In this document: positions 52,624 to 60,956 of the stretch, in pieces
How the letters are laid out: every line of letters starts with the position of its first letter
How positions within the stretch are numbered: position 1 is the stretch's first letter
Assembly: GCF_032678705.1 (NCBI RefSeq)
Contig: NZ_JAVTSS010000001.1
Span: 1,302,001-1,366,000 of the forward strand
Direction of reading: 5' to 3'
Length of the DNA stretch: 64,000 bases
DNA from: Pedobacter frigiditerrae
Lineage (GTDB): Bacteria; Bacteroidota; Bacteroidia; Sphingobacteriales; Sphingobacteriaceae
Made by a program: the position numbers and the translations under genes
The notes under the pieces: generated by a model
Database searches by the model: none
What the model was told of the DNA's origin: nothing
The model's input: only the letters and a program-made list of their open reading frames with translations

Positions 52624-54084
52624 ATGAGTACAAAAACTGCAACTGAAAATGTAACCTTCGAATTGGTTTCTGGTTTAGAAATACATGTACAGTTAAACAC
52701 ACAATCAAAAATATTTTCTTCTGATAGCGCCACTTTTGGGGCAAAACCTAATGAGCACATTTCGCCAGTTTCATTGGCTTTGCCAGGTGCTTTACCTAAA
52801 TTGAATAAGGAAGTTGTTGCTAAAGCAATTAGAATAGGATTGGCCTTAAACTGTGAAATCAATCAGCATAACTTTTTCGACCGTAAGAATTATTTCTATG
52901 CAGATTTGCCAAAGGGGTATCAAATTACTCAAGATAATAGCCCTATTTGTAGAAATGGGTTTCTGAATGTGGTTTTAGCCAATGGCGAAGAAAAAAGAAT
53001 TGGCATCAACAGGATACATTTAGAGGAAGATGCAGGTAAAAGCCTACATGACCAAGATGCTAAGTATTCTTATGTAGATTTAAATAGGGCAGGCGTTCCA
53101 TTAATTGAGATTGTAACTGAACCAGATATTCGCAGTGCGGAAGAAGCATCGGCTTTGTTAACTGAAATTAGGCAATTGGTGCGCCATTTAAATGTGAGTG
53201 ATGGTAACATGGAAGAAGGCTCATTGCGTTGTGATGCCAACATATCTATTCGTGAAATCGGCACTACTGAATTTGGCACTCGTTGCGAAGTTAAAAACCT
53301 AAACTCTATTAGAAATGTACGTAGAGCAATGGAATTTGAATTCGGCAGACAGGTTGAAGTAACATCAAATGGAGGTAAAATTATCCAGAGCACTTTAAAT
53401 TTTGACGCAGATAAAGGTACCACATCGCCTATGCGTACCAAAGAGGAGGCTAATGATTACCGTTATTTTCCAGACCCAGATTTACAACCGATTTCCATAT
53501 CTGATGAATGGTTAGCAGAAATTAAATCGGCCATGCCAGCCTTACCAAAAGAAATTGCAAAACAATTGATTGCTGATTTTAGCATTAATAAAACGGAAGC
53601 AAATTTATTGGCAGAGGACACAGATTTATACAATTATTTTAATGAAGCTAAGCTTGAGGTTAAAAATCAAAAGAGTTTGGTTAACTGGTTGTTAGGTTCT
53701 GTTAGGGCTTTGTTAAATGAAAAAGGAATCGGTATTGCCGATTACAAAGTAAAACCTAATCAATTAGCTGCTGTTATTAACTTGGTAGATGATAAAAAGG
53801 TAAGTCAGGCTAATGCATTGCAACAACTTTTACCTGCTTTAGAGGAAAAGGATACTGATGTTGAAAGCCTAGCAGCTCAATTAAATTTACTGATTGTAGA
53901 AGACAATGATGCCTTATCTGGATTTATAGATGAGGTGTTTGCAAAATACCAACCACAAGTACAAGCATACAAATCTGGCAAAAAAGGCGTTTTAGGTTTG
54001 TTTGTTGGTGAGGTAATGAAATTAGCAAAAGGCAAAGCCGATGCCAAGAAAATAAGTGATTCAATCATAGAAAAATTAAAATAA
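52624..54084 (+). CDS. gatB: Aspartyl/glutamyl-tRNA(Asn/Gln) amidotransferase subunit B
   Basis: Part of GatCAB, which amidates Glu-tRNA(Gln) and Asp-tRNA(Asn). The kinase-like cradle domain starts ELVSGLEIHVQLNTQSKIF near residue 11, with FFDRKNYFYADLPKGYQITQ near 84, RIHLEEDAGKS near 128 and TRCEVKNLNSIRNVRRAMEFE near 220. The C-terminal helical and YqeY-like domain covers about 300-486. The 486-residue length is typical. gatA and gatC are not adjacent. The thiol-disulfide lipoprotein gene follows 3 bp later. Confidence 0.97.
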   Translation: MSTKTATENVTFELVSGLEIHVQLNTQSKIFSSDSATFGAKPNEHISPVSLALPGALPKLNKEVVAKAIRIGLALNCEINQHNFFDRKNYFYADLPKGYQITQDNSPICRNGFLNVVLANGEEKRIGINRIHLEEDAGKSLHDQDAKYSYVDLNRAGVPLIEIVTEPDIRSAEEASALLTEIRQLVRHLNVSDGNMEEGSLRCDANISIREIGTTEFGTRCEVKNLNSIRNVRRAMEFEFGRQVEVTSNGGKIIQSTLNFDADKGTTSPMRTKEEANDYRYFPDPDLQPISISDEWLAEIKSAMPALPKEIAKQLIADFSINKTEANLLAEDTDLYNYFNEAKLEVKNQKSLVNWLLGSVRALLNEKGIGIADYKVKPNQLAAVINLVDDKKVSQANALQQLLPALEEKDTDVESLAAQLNLLIVEDNDALSGFIDEVFAKYQPQVQAYKSGKKGVLGLFVGEVMKLAKGKADAKKISDSIIEKLK

Positions 54085-54087
54085 AAG

Positions 54088-55194
54088 ATGAAGAAATTAA
54101 TATATGTATTAGCCTTGGCAACTGTTTTTACAGCTTGTAAAGACAAAACGAAATTTACTATAGATGGTAAGTTTGAAAATGTTGGTGCAGAAAAGAAAGT
54201 GTATTTATACGGAATGTCAAGTAACAGCATGGTTGTTTTAGATTCGACCAACTTATCTGAGAAAGGTGAATTTGAATTTAAAGGAGTTGCACCAGAAGCT
54301 GATTTTTATCGTGTAAACAATGGGACAAATGAATACATGTTAATTGCTAAAAATGGTGATGAAGTTATCATAAATGCAGATTTAAATAATAAAAATCACG
54401 AATATAAACTTAGTGGTTCTGATGATGCTGAAAAGATAACAGAGTTTAATACACTAAAGAATACCTATTCGGCAAAAGTGGAAACCATCAAGAGTGATTT
54501 TGAGCAAAAGGTAGCCGCCAATCCTGATAGTAGAGAAGCATTAATACAACAAATTACACCTACATACATGGCTGCATTAAAAGAATTAAATGATGCTATT
54601 ATTAAATTTGCACAAGAAAATACAAAATCGCTAGTTAGCTTTTACGCCATCAGTTTAATTAATCCACAAGGTAATGAAGCTGCCATGGTTGCTTATGCTG
54701 AGAAAGTGGATGAAGATTTAAAGAAAAATACTGCTGTTAAAACATTTGTAGAAAAAGTGACTAAATTAAAAGCAGTGCAGGTTGGTCAACAGGCACCTAA
54801 TTTCAGTATCAATTCTATTGATGGAAAAACTATTAACCTAACAGATTTTAAAGGAAAATATACTTTAATTGATTTTTGGGCTTCATGGTGCGGGCCATGT
54901 AGAAATGAAAACCCAAATGTGGTTAAAGCTTACAATAAGTTTAAAGATAGAAACTTCACTATTTTAGGTATTTCTTTAGATAAAGATAAAGCTGCTTGGC
55001 AACAAGCTATTAAACAAGATGGTTTAACATGGACACATGCAAGTGAATTAGCCGACTTTGAAGGAGCAAGCGTAAGGTTATATCAGGTAGAGGCAATACC
55101 GGCTTCTTTTCTTATTGACCCAAGTGGAAAAATCATCGCTAGAAACCTTAGAGGCGAAGAACTGGAAACTTTTTTAAACAAGACATTACCCTAA
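54088..55194 (+). CDS. TlpA/ResA-like thiol-disulfide oxidoreductase lipoprotein with DUF4369-type N-domain
   Basis: 368 residues. Lipobox gives Cys17 (VFTAC). The N-terminal ~100 residues (KFTIDGKFENVGAEKKVYLY) match the DUF4369 beta domain. A helical linker covers about 110-220. The thioredoxin domain has QQAPNFSINSIDGKTINLTD, then the redox motif FWASWCGPCRNENP with Cys268 and Cys271, and the cis-Pro loop AIPASFLIDPSGK near 347. The role is periplasmic disulfide reduction, for example in cytochrome maturation; partners are not in the vicinity. Confidence 0.92.
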   Translation: MKKLIYVLALATVFTACKDKTKFTIDGKFENVGAEKKVYLYGMSSNSMVVLDSTNLSEKGEFEFKGVAPEADFYRVNNGTNEYMLIAKNGDEVIINADLNNKNHEYKLSGSDDAEKITEFNTLKNTYSAKVETIKSDFEQKVAANPDSREALIQQITPTYMAALKELNDAIIKFAQENTKSLVSFYAISLINPQGNEAAMVAYAEKVDEDLKKNTAVKTFVEKVTKLKAVQVGQQAPNFSINSIDGKTINLTDFKGKYTLIDFWASWCGPCRNENPNVVKAYNKFKDRNFTILGISLDKDKAAWQQAIKQDGLTWTHASELADFEGASVRLYQVEAIPASFLIDPSGKIIARNLRGEELETFLNKTLP

Positions 55195-55225
55195 ACCTAA
55201 CTCAGTGTTAAAATATTTGACTTGC

Positions 55226-55240
55226 TTAACAATTTGTTAA
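55226..55240. promoter_or_regulatory. Palindrome upstream of the response regulator gene
   Basis: TTAACAA-T-TTGTTAA is a perfect 7+1+7 palindrome about 60-75 bp before ATG 55301, followed by TTTTAACCC (55246) which repeats the TTAAC element. It may be an operator for the encoded regulator or another one; TACTTTCG at 55272-55279 is the nearest -7 candidate. Confidence 0.5.
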
Positions 55241-55300
55241 CCTAGTTTTAACCCAATAGTGCAAATCAATACTTACTTTCGTAATAAATAAAAATAAGCG

Positions 55301-55990
55301 ATGAGCACAGCGAAACAGAAAATATTAATTGTTGATGATGAACCGGATATTTTAGAGCTGATTGAATACAACTTAAAAAAAGAAGGTTATCAGGTATTTT
55401 TAGCAAGCAATGGTCAGGAAGGAATTACTGTTGCCAAAAAAGTTCAACCAGATTTGATTATTTTGGATATCATGATGCCCAAAATGGATGGAATTGAAGC
55501 TTGTCGTTTAATGAGGGCAATACCTGAGTTTAAAAATACTTTCATGGTGTTTTTAACTGCTAGGAGCGAAGAGTACTCTGAAATTGCTGGTTTTAATGTG
55601 GGTGCTGATGATTACATCGCCAAACCAATTAAACCAAGAGCATTAGTAAGCAGGATAAATGCTATTCTTCGAAGAAATACAAGTGGCGAAGAAGTATCTG
55701 ACAACAAAGTTGAAATAGGCGATTTAGTAATTGATAGAGAAGCTTATTTGGTGTATCAAAACGGAACTAAAGTTGTTTTAGCTAAAAAAGAATTCGAATT
55801 ATTGTATTTGTTAGCTTCGAAACCAGGTAAAGTTTATACAAGAGAATCAATCCTTAAAAACATCTGGGAAGATTCAGTTGTGGTAACCAATCGTACCATT
55901 GATGTTCATATCCGTAAACTCCGTGAAAAACTAGGCGAAACTTATGTAGCTACTGTAAAAGGAGTTGGTTATAAGTTTGAGTTGAGTTAA
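55301..55990 (+). CDS. OmpR/PhoB-family response regulator
   Basis: 229 residues. Receiver domain 1-125 with phosphoacceptor Asp56 in LIILDIMMPKMDG, acidic pair in VDDEPD and Lys in DYIAKPIKPRALVSR. The C-terminal winged helix (about 130-227) has KEFELLYLLASKPGKVYTRE and RTIDVHIRKLREKLG. The receiver and wing text resemble phosphate-type regulators of Bacteroidota, but no histidine kinase gene is adjacent, so the signal is unknown. A terminator follows at 56050. Confidence 0.93.
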   Translation: MSTAKQKILIVDDEPDILELIEYNLKKEGYQVFLASNGQEGITVAKKVQPDLIILDIMMPKMDGIEACRLMRAIPEFKNTFMVFLTARSEEYSEIAGFNVGADDYIAKPIKPRALVSRINAILRRNTSGEEVSDNKVEIGDLVIDREAYLVYQNGTKVVLAKKEFELLYLLASKPGKVYTRESILKNIWEDSVVVTNRTIDVHIRKLREKLGETYVATVKGVGYKFELS

Positions 55991-56049
55991 ATAGTCAGAA
56001 AGACAGTAAAGTCGGAAAGTCCGAAAGATAATATTTAAAAATATAATTA

Positions 56050-56078
56050 GTCTTAGTGTCTCGCTAAGACTTTTTTTT
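56050..56078 (+). terminator. Intrinsic terminator of the response regulator gene
   Basis: GTCTTAG (56050-56056) and CTAAGAC (56064-56070) around TGTCTCG, followed by eight T. Confidence 0.88.
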
Positions 56079-56141
56079 GTTCAAGCCATTTGGAATTATA
56101 ATTCCGTTCAAAATTTACCGTAGTCAACGACTTCAATCTTC

Positions 56142-56162
56142 CCTGCCTGTCCGGCAGGCAGG
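56142..56162. repeat. Palindromic intergenic unit CCTGCCTG/CAGGCAGG
   Basis: CCTGCCTGTCCGGCAGGCAGG, a near-perfect palindrome. A relative is at 38614 (CCTGCCTATCGCAGGCAGG), and a decayed one at 15257. REP-like units of this text are frequent in this phylum (general knowledge). Confidence 0.6.
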
Positions 56163-56240
56163 CATTTTACATTTTACCTCTTCCATCTCTCTCAATGCCC
56201 CTAAATATTCGTACTTTTGCGCTTTACATAACAACACAGC

Positions 56241-56963
56241 GTGAAATATCCAATTTTTAAAGACCTTATCTTATTCGAAAACGATGATTACATCGTTGTA
56301 AACAAACCTCCTTTTGTAGCTTCACTAGACGAACGTACAGCTGGTGCCGAAGTAAATATCCTTCGCATGGCTAGACAATATTCAGACGATGCACAAGTTT
56401 GTCACCGATTAGATAAAGAAACTTCTGGTGCTATCGTAATCGCTAAAAACCCTGATGCATACCGCAACTTGGCCATGCAGTTTGAGCGTAGGAAAGTTAA
56501 AAAGATTTACCACGCTGTGGTAGATGGTCAATGGCAATTTGATAATCTATTCGTCGACCTGCCAATCTTAAACGATGGTAATAAAAATGTAACGATAGAT
56601 AGAGCAGAGGGCAAACGTGCTGAGACTTATTTTAATACCTTAACACATTACAAACATTATACTTTGGTTGAATGTAAGCCAGTTACAGGTCGAATGCACC
56701 AAATTCGTATTCACTTGGCTACCCAACGTGCTGCAATTTGTGGTGACCATATGTATAAAGGAAAACCAGTTTTTCTATCTGCGCTTAAAAAAGGTTATCG
56801 CATTGCGAAGGATGAAGAAGAACAACCAATCATGAAACGTTTTGCCTTACATGCCAAAGAAATAACTTTCAAAGGTTTAGATGAGCAAGATATTCACATC
56901 GAAGCGCCATATCCAAAGGATTTTACAACATTATTGAAGTTGTTGGATAAGTTTGATTCATAG
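56241..56963 (+). CDS. RluA-type 23S rRNA/tRNA pseudouridine synthase
   Basis: 240 residues from GTG 56241. The catalytic Asp58 is in HRLDKETSGAIVIAKN; the family motif GRMHQIRIHLA is near 150, and the loop after it (AICGDHMYKGKPVF) is complete. No N-terminal S4 domain is present, as in the RluA/TruC-like short group rather than RluC/RluD. It modifies U to pseudouridine, with target not determinable. No ATG is available upstream within the frame, so GTG is the start. Confidence 0.92.
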   Translation: MKYPIFKDLILFENDDYIVVNKPPFVASLDERTAGAEVNILRMARQYSDDAQVCHRLDKETSGAIVIAKNPDAYRNLAMQFERRKVKKIYHAVVDGQWQFDNLFVDLPILNDGNKNVTIDRAEGKRAETYFNTLTHYKHYTLVECKPVTGRMHQIRIHLATQRAAICGDHMYKGKPVFLSALKKGYRIAKDEEEQPIMKRFALHAKEITFKGLDEQDIHIEAPYPKDFTTLLKLLDKFDS

Positions 56964-56979
56964 GTTGTTGTAATGTTGA

Positions 56980-57350
56980 AAAGTTGTAAAGTTGAAATGT
57001 TCAGGGTGGGTAACCTTTCAGCATTCAAACCTTAAAATATCTAGTCTAAGCGTCTTGCTAAAACGAAAATTATTGTAAAAGTCTTTGCGAGACGCTTAGA
57101 CTAGATACAAATTTTTACAAGTTTATAGTGATAAAAAGTTGTAAAGTTGAAATGTTCAGGATGAATAGCCTTTCAACATTCAAACCTTAAAATCTCTAGT
57201 CTAAGCGTCTCGCTAAAATAGAAAATTATTGTAAAAGTCTTTGCGAGACGCTTAGACTAGATACAAATTTTTACAAGTTTAAAGTGATAAAAAGTTGTAA
57301 AGTTGAAATGTTTAGGGTGGGTAACCTTTCAACATTCAAACCTTACAACC
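56980..57350. repeat. Two and a half direct repeats of ~155 bp with an 18-bp hairpin
   Basis: AAAGTTGTAAAGTTGAAATG begins at 56980, 57135 and 57291. Each full unit has CTAGTCTAAGCGTCTCGC and GCGAGACGCTTAGACTAG (57041-57058/57087-57104; 57196-57213/57243-57260) around an A/T-rich loop of about 28 bases. The first copy has one G-U pair. The third copy stops near 57350 before any hairpin, just ahead of the gene on the minus strand. No coding potential is seen. Confidence 0.9.
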
Positions 57351-57360
57351 TTCCAATTTT

Positions 57361-58761
57361 TTACTCCGCTCTTTTTAAGCCAAATTTCTCAATTTTACTA
57401 TACAAGTGACTTCGTTGAATTTCAATGTCATCAGCTGTTTTAGAAACGTTCCAATTGTTTTTTTCTAATTTAAACTTGATGAATTCTTTTTCTGCGAAAT
57501 CCTTATAATCTTGGAAGTTAGAGAATTTCTCATAATTGATAGCAGAACCACCAGAAGAACCATTACCACCACCAGCTACAGCAGTACCAATATTTGTTCC
57601 CCCAGTTGGATTAGCAAAAGCAATTACATCATTTTCAGTAATCGTTTTATCGCTTAATATGATTAAACGTTCAATCATATTATGCAATTCTCGAACGTTA
57701 CCTGTCCAAGGCAAACCCTTTAAAGCTTCCATTGCACCGTCGCTAATCTTTTTAACAGGCATTCCATAATCACCACAAATTTCGTCTAAGAAGTTTTGTG
57801 CAATTACAGGAATATCATCAGTTCTTTCCGTTAAATGCGGAACATGAATATTAATAACATTTAATCGATGGTATAAATCCATACGGAAATTACCTAATTC
57901 AATTTCTTTCAATAAATCTTTATTGGTTGCCGCTAAAACACGAACGTTAACTTCTTGTTCTTTCTCGCCACCAACCTTGGTAATTTTATGTTCTTGCAAG
58001 GCTCTTAATACTTTCGCTTGAGCCGAAAGACTCATGTCTCCAATCTCATCTAAAAATAAAGTGCCGCCATTAGCCAATTCAAATTTACCAATGCGTTGTT
58101 TTACTGCAGAAGTAAATGAACCCTTCTCGTGACCAAACAATTCACTTTCAATTAATTCTGATGGAATTGCTGCACAGTTAACCTCAATTAGAGGTGCATC
58201 AGCTCTGTTAGACTTTTCGTGAATCCATCTTGCTACTAATTCTTTACCACTACCATTTGCCCCAGTGATTAATACCCTAGCTTCGGTTGGAGCAACACGT
58301 TCAATCGTTTCTTTAATTTTACTGATGCTATCAGATTCTCCTAAAATATTACGAGTCTTGCTAACCCTGCGTTTTAAGACTTTCGTTTCAGTAACTAATG
58401 TTCCTCTGTCTAAAGCATTACGAACCGTAATTAACAACCTATTTAAATCAGGTGGTTTTGAAACAAAATCGAAGGCTCCCTTTTTACTCGCTTCTATTGC
58501 CGTTTCTACGGTTCCATGTCCAGATATCATGATAAATGGAAGGTCTGGTTTCATTAAAAGTGCATTTTCAAGCACTTCCATACCATCCATTTTATTCATC
58601 TTGATATCGCACAAGACTAAGTCGTAATTATTTTTTTTGATGAGTTCTAATCCGTCAATGCCATTGTCAATGTCATCTACTTCGTAGCTTTCGTATTCTA
58701 AAATTTCACGAAGAGTGCTTCTTATCGCTCTCTCGTCGTCAATTATAAGCAGTTTTGCCAT
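57361..58761 (-). CDS. NtrC-family sigma-54 activator response regulator
   Basis: 466 residues. Receiver 1-120 with Asp52 in [13 protein letters not shown]. The AAA+ domain (about 140-370) has Walker A GANGSGKE, Walker [14 protein letters not shown] and the loop that contacts sigma-54 as GSFTSA rather than GAFTGA. A Gly/Ala/Ser-rich linker ([16 protein letters not shown]) separates it from the Fis-type HTH ([20 protein letters not shown]) at the end. The activity requires phosphorylation, but no kinase gene is adjacent. It controls sigma-54 promoters elsewhere; none is visible in this window that I could identify with confidence. Confidence 0.94.
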   Translation of the reverse strand: MAKLLIIDDERAIRSTLREILEYESYEVDDIDNGIDGLELIKKNNYDLVLCDIKMNKMDGMEVLENALLMKPDLPFIMISGHGTVETAIEASKKGAFDFVSKPPDLNRLLITVRNALDRGTLVTETKVLKRRVSKTRNILGESDSISKIKETIERVAPTEARVLITGANGSGKELVARWIHEKSNRADAPLIEVNCAAIPSELIESELFGHEKGSFTSAVKQRIGKFELANGGTLFLDEIGDMSLSAQAKVLRALQEHKITKVGGEKEQEVNVRVLAATNKDLLKEIELGNFRMDLYHRLNVINIHVPHLTERTDDIPVIAQNFLDEICGDYGMPVKKISDGAMEALKGLPWTGNVRELHNMIERLIILSDKTITENDVIAFANPTGGTNIGTAVAGGGNGSSGGSAINYEKFSNFQDYKDFAEKEFIKFKLEKNNWNVSKTADDIEIQRSHLYSKIEKFGLKRAE

Positions 58762-58870
58762 AGTTATTAGGTATACAATTATATAAGAATGCTAATATAT
58801 TATTTTTTGTTTAATGTATAGTTTTTTATACAGTTATAAACGTTAAAATAGGTTAAAGGTTTGGTAGATG

Positions 58871-58902
58871 GTTCATTAGTTCATTTGTTCATCAGTTCAT
58901 TG
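58871..58902. repeat. Four tandem 8-bp units GTTCATNN
   Basis: GTTCATTA-GTTCATTT-GTTCATCA-GTTCATTG. The units lie upstream of the NtrC-like gene on the minus strand, about 110 bp from its start. A microsatellite is the simplest explanation. Confidence 0.65.
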
Positions 58903-59014
58903 GGCAAGTTGAACTATCGGTTGGTGTTTCACCGAGCTAAACAAGTTGATTAATAAGAACCTTTGTCTTCTTGGTGTCTTTGTGGTAAGTAACAATTATT
59001 TTTTGAAAATGAAT

Positions 59015-59275
59015 GCCTTCATCATTTGGCAAGAGCAGTCCTGCTTTCAGCTTTAGTCTTTTCGCTTTCAGCTCAAGAGCTATCGCTTCAATCAGGTTTA
59101 TTAAACTATGGGTTGTGCTACTATGAGGGATTTTACTTGCACAAGCCTTGGTTAAATAGCCCTAATTGTAGCGATATCCTTTTTATAGACCTATAAGGTT
59201 TTCAAAACCTTATGGGTTTAATGAAAAGATAAAGCGGAAAGTAGGGGTGGCATAAAAAAAAGCAAGCTATTGCGC
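59015..59275. repeat. Dispersed intergenic repeat, copy 4
   Basis: Contains AGAGCAGTCCTGCTTTCAG, GAGCTATCGCTTCAATCAGG, TTTATTAAACTATGGGTTG, TGCTACTATGAGGG and ACTTGCACAAGCCTTGG. Shared parts are at 38695-38745 and, with a reversed core, at 17370-17435. A second small hairpin, AAGGTTTTCAAAACCTTATGG, is at 59189. No gene is seen between the NtrC-like gene and rnpB apart from these repeats. Confidence 0.6.
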
Positions 59276-59292
59276 TTCAAAAAAAGAAAAAA

Positions 59293-59710
59293 ATGCAAGC
59301 CTATAAGCCGGGTTCTGTTCCTGATAAATCAGTTTTCTATCATTAATCTAATATAAATGTTGCCATTTATCTTTAACGACCTACCCACTAACATCGGACG
59401 AGCAGCCCTTTATCCCGATAGCTATCGGGACGTTAGCCTATTTGGTCTTTCAACTCCCGGGGTTTACCAAAACACTAATCGCTTAGCGAGTTCGTGAGCT
59501 CTTACCTCACGTTTTCACCCTTACCACGTAGTAACACAATTGCTACTGCAAAGCAGCAATGTGTGTACTACGTGGCGGTATATTCTCTGTGGCACTATTC
59601 CGTCATCCAGGTTTTCAATCCTAAATGCCTTCCCGTTAGGAAGCGAGATGCTCTATGTTGCCCGGACTTTCCTCCTTACCATTAAGATACGGCGATAGAA
59701 CGGCTTGCAT
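59293..59710 (-). ncRNA. rnpB: RNase P RNA, bacterial type A
   Basis: On the minus strand the 5' end ATGCAAGCCG pairs with the 3' end GGCTTGCAT. The universal core is present: GGAGGAAAGTCCGGGC, then ATAGTGCCACAGAGAA, CCAAATAGG and the 3' AGAACCCGGCTTATAGG. Length about 418 nt. The P12-region stem CCACGTAGTAC/GTACTACGTGG is long. The P16/P17 position holds TCCCGATAGCTATCGGGA (59413-59430), the same palindrome as in intergenic repeats. TATCTTTA at 59718-59725 (minus strand) is a likely -7 box. The open frame seen at 59494-59685 is not a gene. Confidence 0.97.
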
Positions 59711-59727
59711 TTTTTTTTAAAGATAGG

Positions 59728-59814
59728 TTTTTAAGCTGAAAAGCTTAAAAAAGTTTGGAGTTGAGAGTTTAGAGTTAAGCGAAACTCCAAACTCCAAACT
59801 CTCAACTCCAAACT
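59728..59814 (-). terminator. Double hairpin terminator of the copper/redox cluster
   Basis: The arms 59752-59770 (AGTTTGGAGTTGAGAGTTT) and 59796-59814 (AAACTCTCAACTCCAAACT) form a perfect 19-bp stem that starts at the cytochrome stop codon and is followed on the minus strand by CTTTTTT. A second, 10-bp stem TTTTTAAGCT/AGCTTAAAAA with a GAAA loop lies at 59728-59751. It separates the cluster from rnpB. Confidence 0.85.
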
Positions 59815-60235
59815 ACTTACATTTCTCCAAATCCTTAGCAACTTGCTCAAACTTGTACATTCCCTGTTTGTTGCCAAATGAATTGGTAATGTAAACTATG
59901 ATTTTAGCTAAATCTATGTTTTCAATTTGTTTAAACGCTGGCATTTTACCATCATATTTTTTTCCATTAATCACCATTGGCTTATTTGAACCATTTTTAA
60001 TGATGCAGGCTAATTGTTCTTTATTTTCCTTTAAAAAAATAGTATCTGTTAATGCCGGATAAAGTTCGCCTAAGCCTTCTCCATTTGCACTGTGGCAATT
60101 CTGACAATATTTAATGTATAAATCCTTACCACCAGAAATGTATTGAGTTTGTTCCATTTCTTCTGCATTTTGGCAGGAATAAATGATACAGCAAATGACA
60201 ATAGAAAAAATAGAAAGTAAAATGGTTTTGCGCAT
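59813..60235 (-). CDS. Class I-like c-type cytochrome lipoprotein
   Basis: 140 residues. Lipobox Cys21 (IIYSC). The haem attachment motif is Cys44-Gln-Asn-Cys47-His48, and the Met ligand is probably in GKMPAFKQIEN near residue 98. One haem, periplasm-facing. It begins at the base where the SCO gene ends, so the two are translationally coupled. Role: electron carrier, possibly the acceptor for the diheme protein of the same cluster or for a terminal oxidase (inference). Confidence 0.9.
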   Translation of the reverse strand: MRKTILLSIFSIVICCIIYSCQNAEEMEQTQYISGGKDLYIKYCQNCHSANGEGLGELYPALTDTIFLKENKEQLACIIKNGSNKPMVINGKKYDGKMPAFKQIENIDLAKIIVYITNSFGNKQGMYKFEQVAKDLEKCK

Positions 60236-60888
60236 TATTTTTCTTCTGCTATAAGTGTTTTCAAGTCTTCTTTTAGCTTGGCAACTTGCTCTTCCTTTGT
60301 GCCATCATAAGCGCCACGCATTCTTTTTTCCTTATCAATTAATACTAACCAACCTTGGTGCATGTAACCATCTGGCGCTGTTTTATCTTCGCCCACCACA
60401 GTTAGATAGCTTTTTTCAGCCAATGAATAAACTTCTTCTTTAGGGCCATAAACAAATTGCCACTTCTTAGTGTCGACACCTAGTTTTTGGGCGTAATTTT
60501 TTAAAACCGAAGGTTTATCATATTTGAAATCTATTGTATGAGATAAAAACATCACATCTGGATTGTTTTTATATTCATCATAAACAGTCTTCAAGTTTCT
60601 ATGCATGATAGGGCAAATGGTGGTGCAAGAAGTAAAGAAAAAATCTGCTATGTATATCTTTTCTTTAAACGCATCTTGAGTTAAGTAAGTGCTATCTTGA
60701 TTTAAGAATTTAAAATTTGGAATGGTTTGGTAAATGGTATCTACTTTTTCATTTCCATCTGCATCTTTTGTTATTTGTGCTTCGCGTTGACCGTAAATAG
60801 GTAATTTTTTATCGTTGTTACAAGCGTAAAAGCAAATGCTTAAACTTATTAAAGCAACGATGGCGACAATGTTTTTAATTTTTATCAT
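60235..60888 (-). CDS. SCO1/SenC-family copper chaperone lipoprotein
   Basis: 217 residues. Lipobox Cys23 (CFYAC). Thioredoxin fold with the copper-binding pair Cys88 and Cys92 in FFTSCTTICPIMHRNL and the third ligand His177 in YMHQGWLVLI. It lacks the typical thioredoxin WCxxC, as expected for SCO. Family members deliver copper to the CuA or CuB site of haem-copper oxidases or act as thiol reductants on the way. Its place between a beta-barrel protein and a cytochrome c fits copper/redox work outside the cytoplasm. Confidence 0.93.
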   Translation of the reverse strand: MIKIKNIVAIVALISLSICFYACNNDKKLPIYGQREAQITKDADGNEKVDTIYQTIPNFKFLNQDSTYLTQDAFKEKIYIADFFFTSCTTICPIMHRNLKTVYDEYKNNPDVMFLSHTIDFKYDKPSVLKNYAQKLGVDTKKWQFVYGPKEEVYSLAEKSYLTVVGEDKTAPDGYMHQGWLVLIDKEKRMRGAYDGTKEEQVAKLKEDLKTLIAEEK

Positions 60889-60956
60889 GATGATTGAAAT
60901 TGGTTACAAACATACGTTAAACACAAATAAAGTTTAACGTATGCGTGTAAGATTTG

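Noticed and set aside
59494..59685. Open frame of 63 codons on the plus strand
   Set aside because: It is antisense to the conserved core of RNase P RNA.
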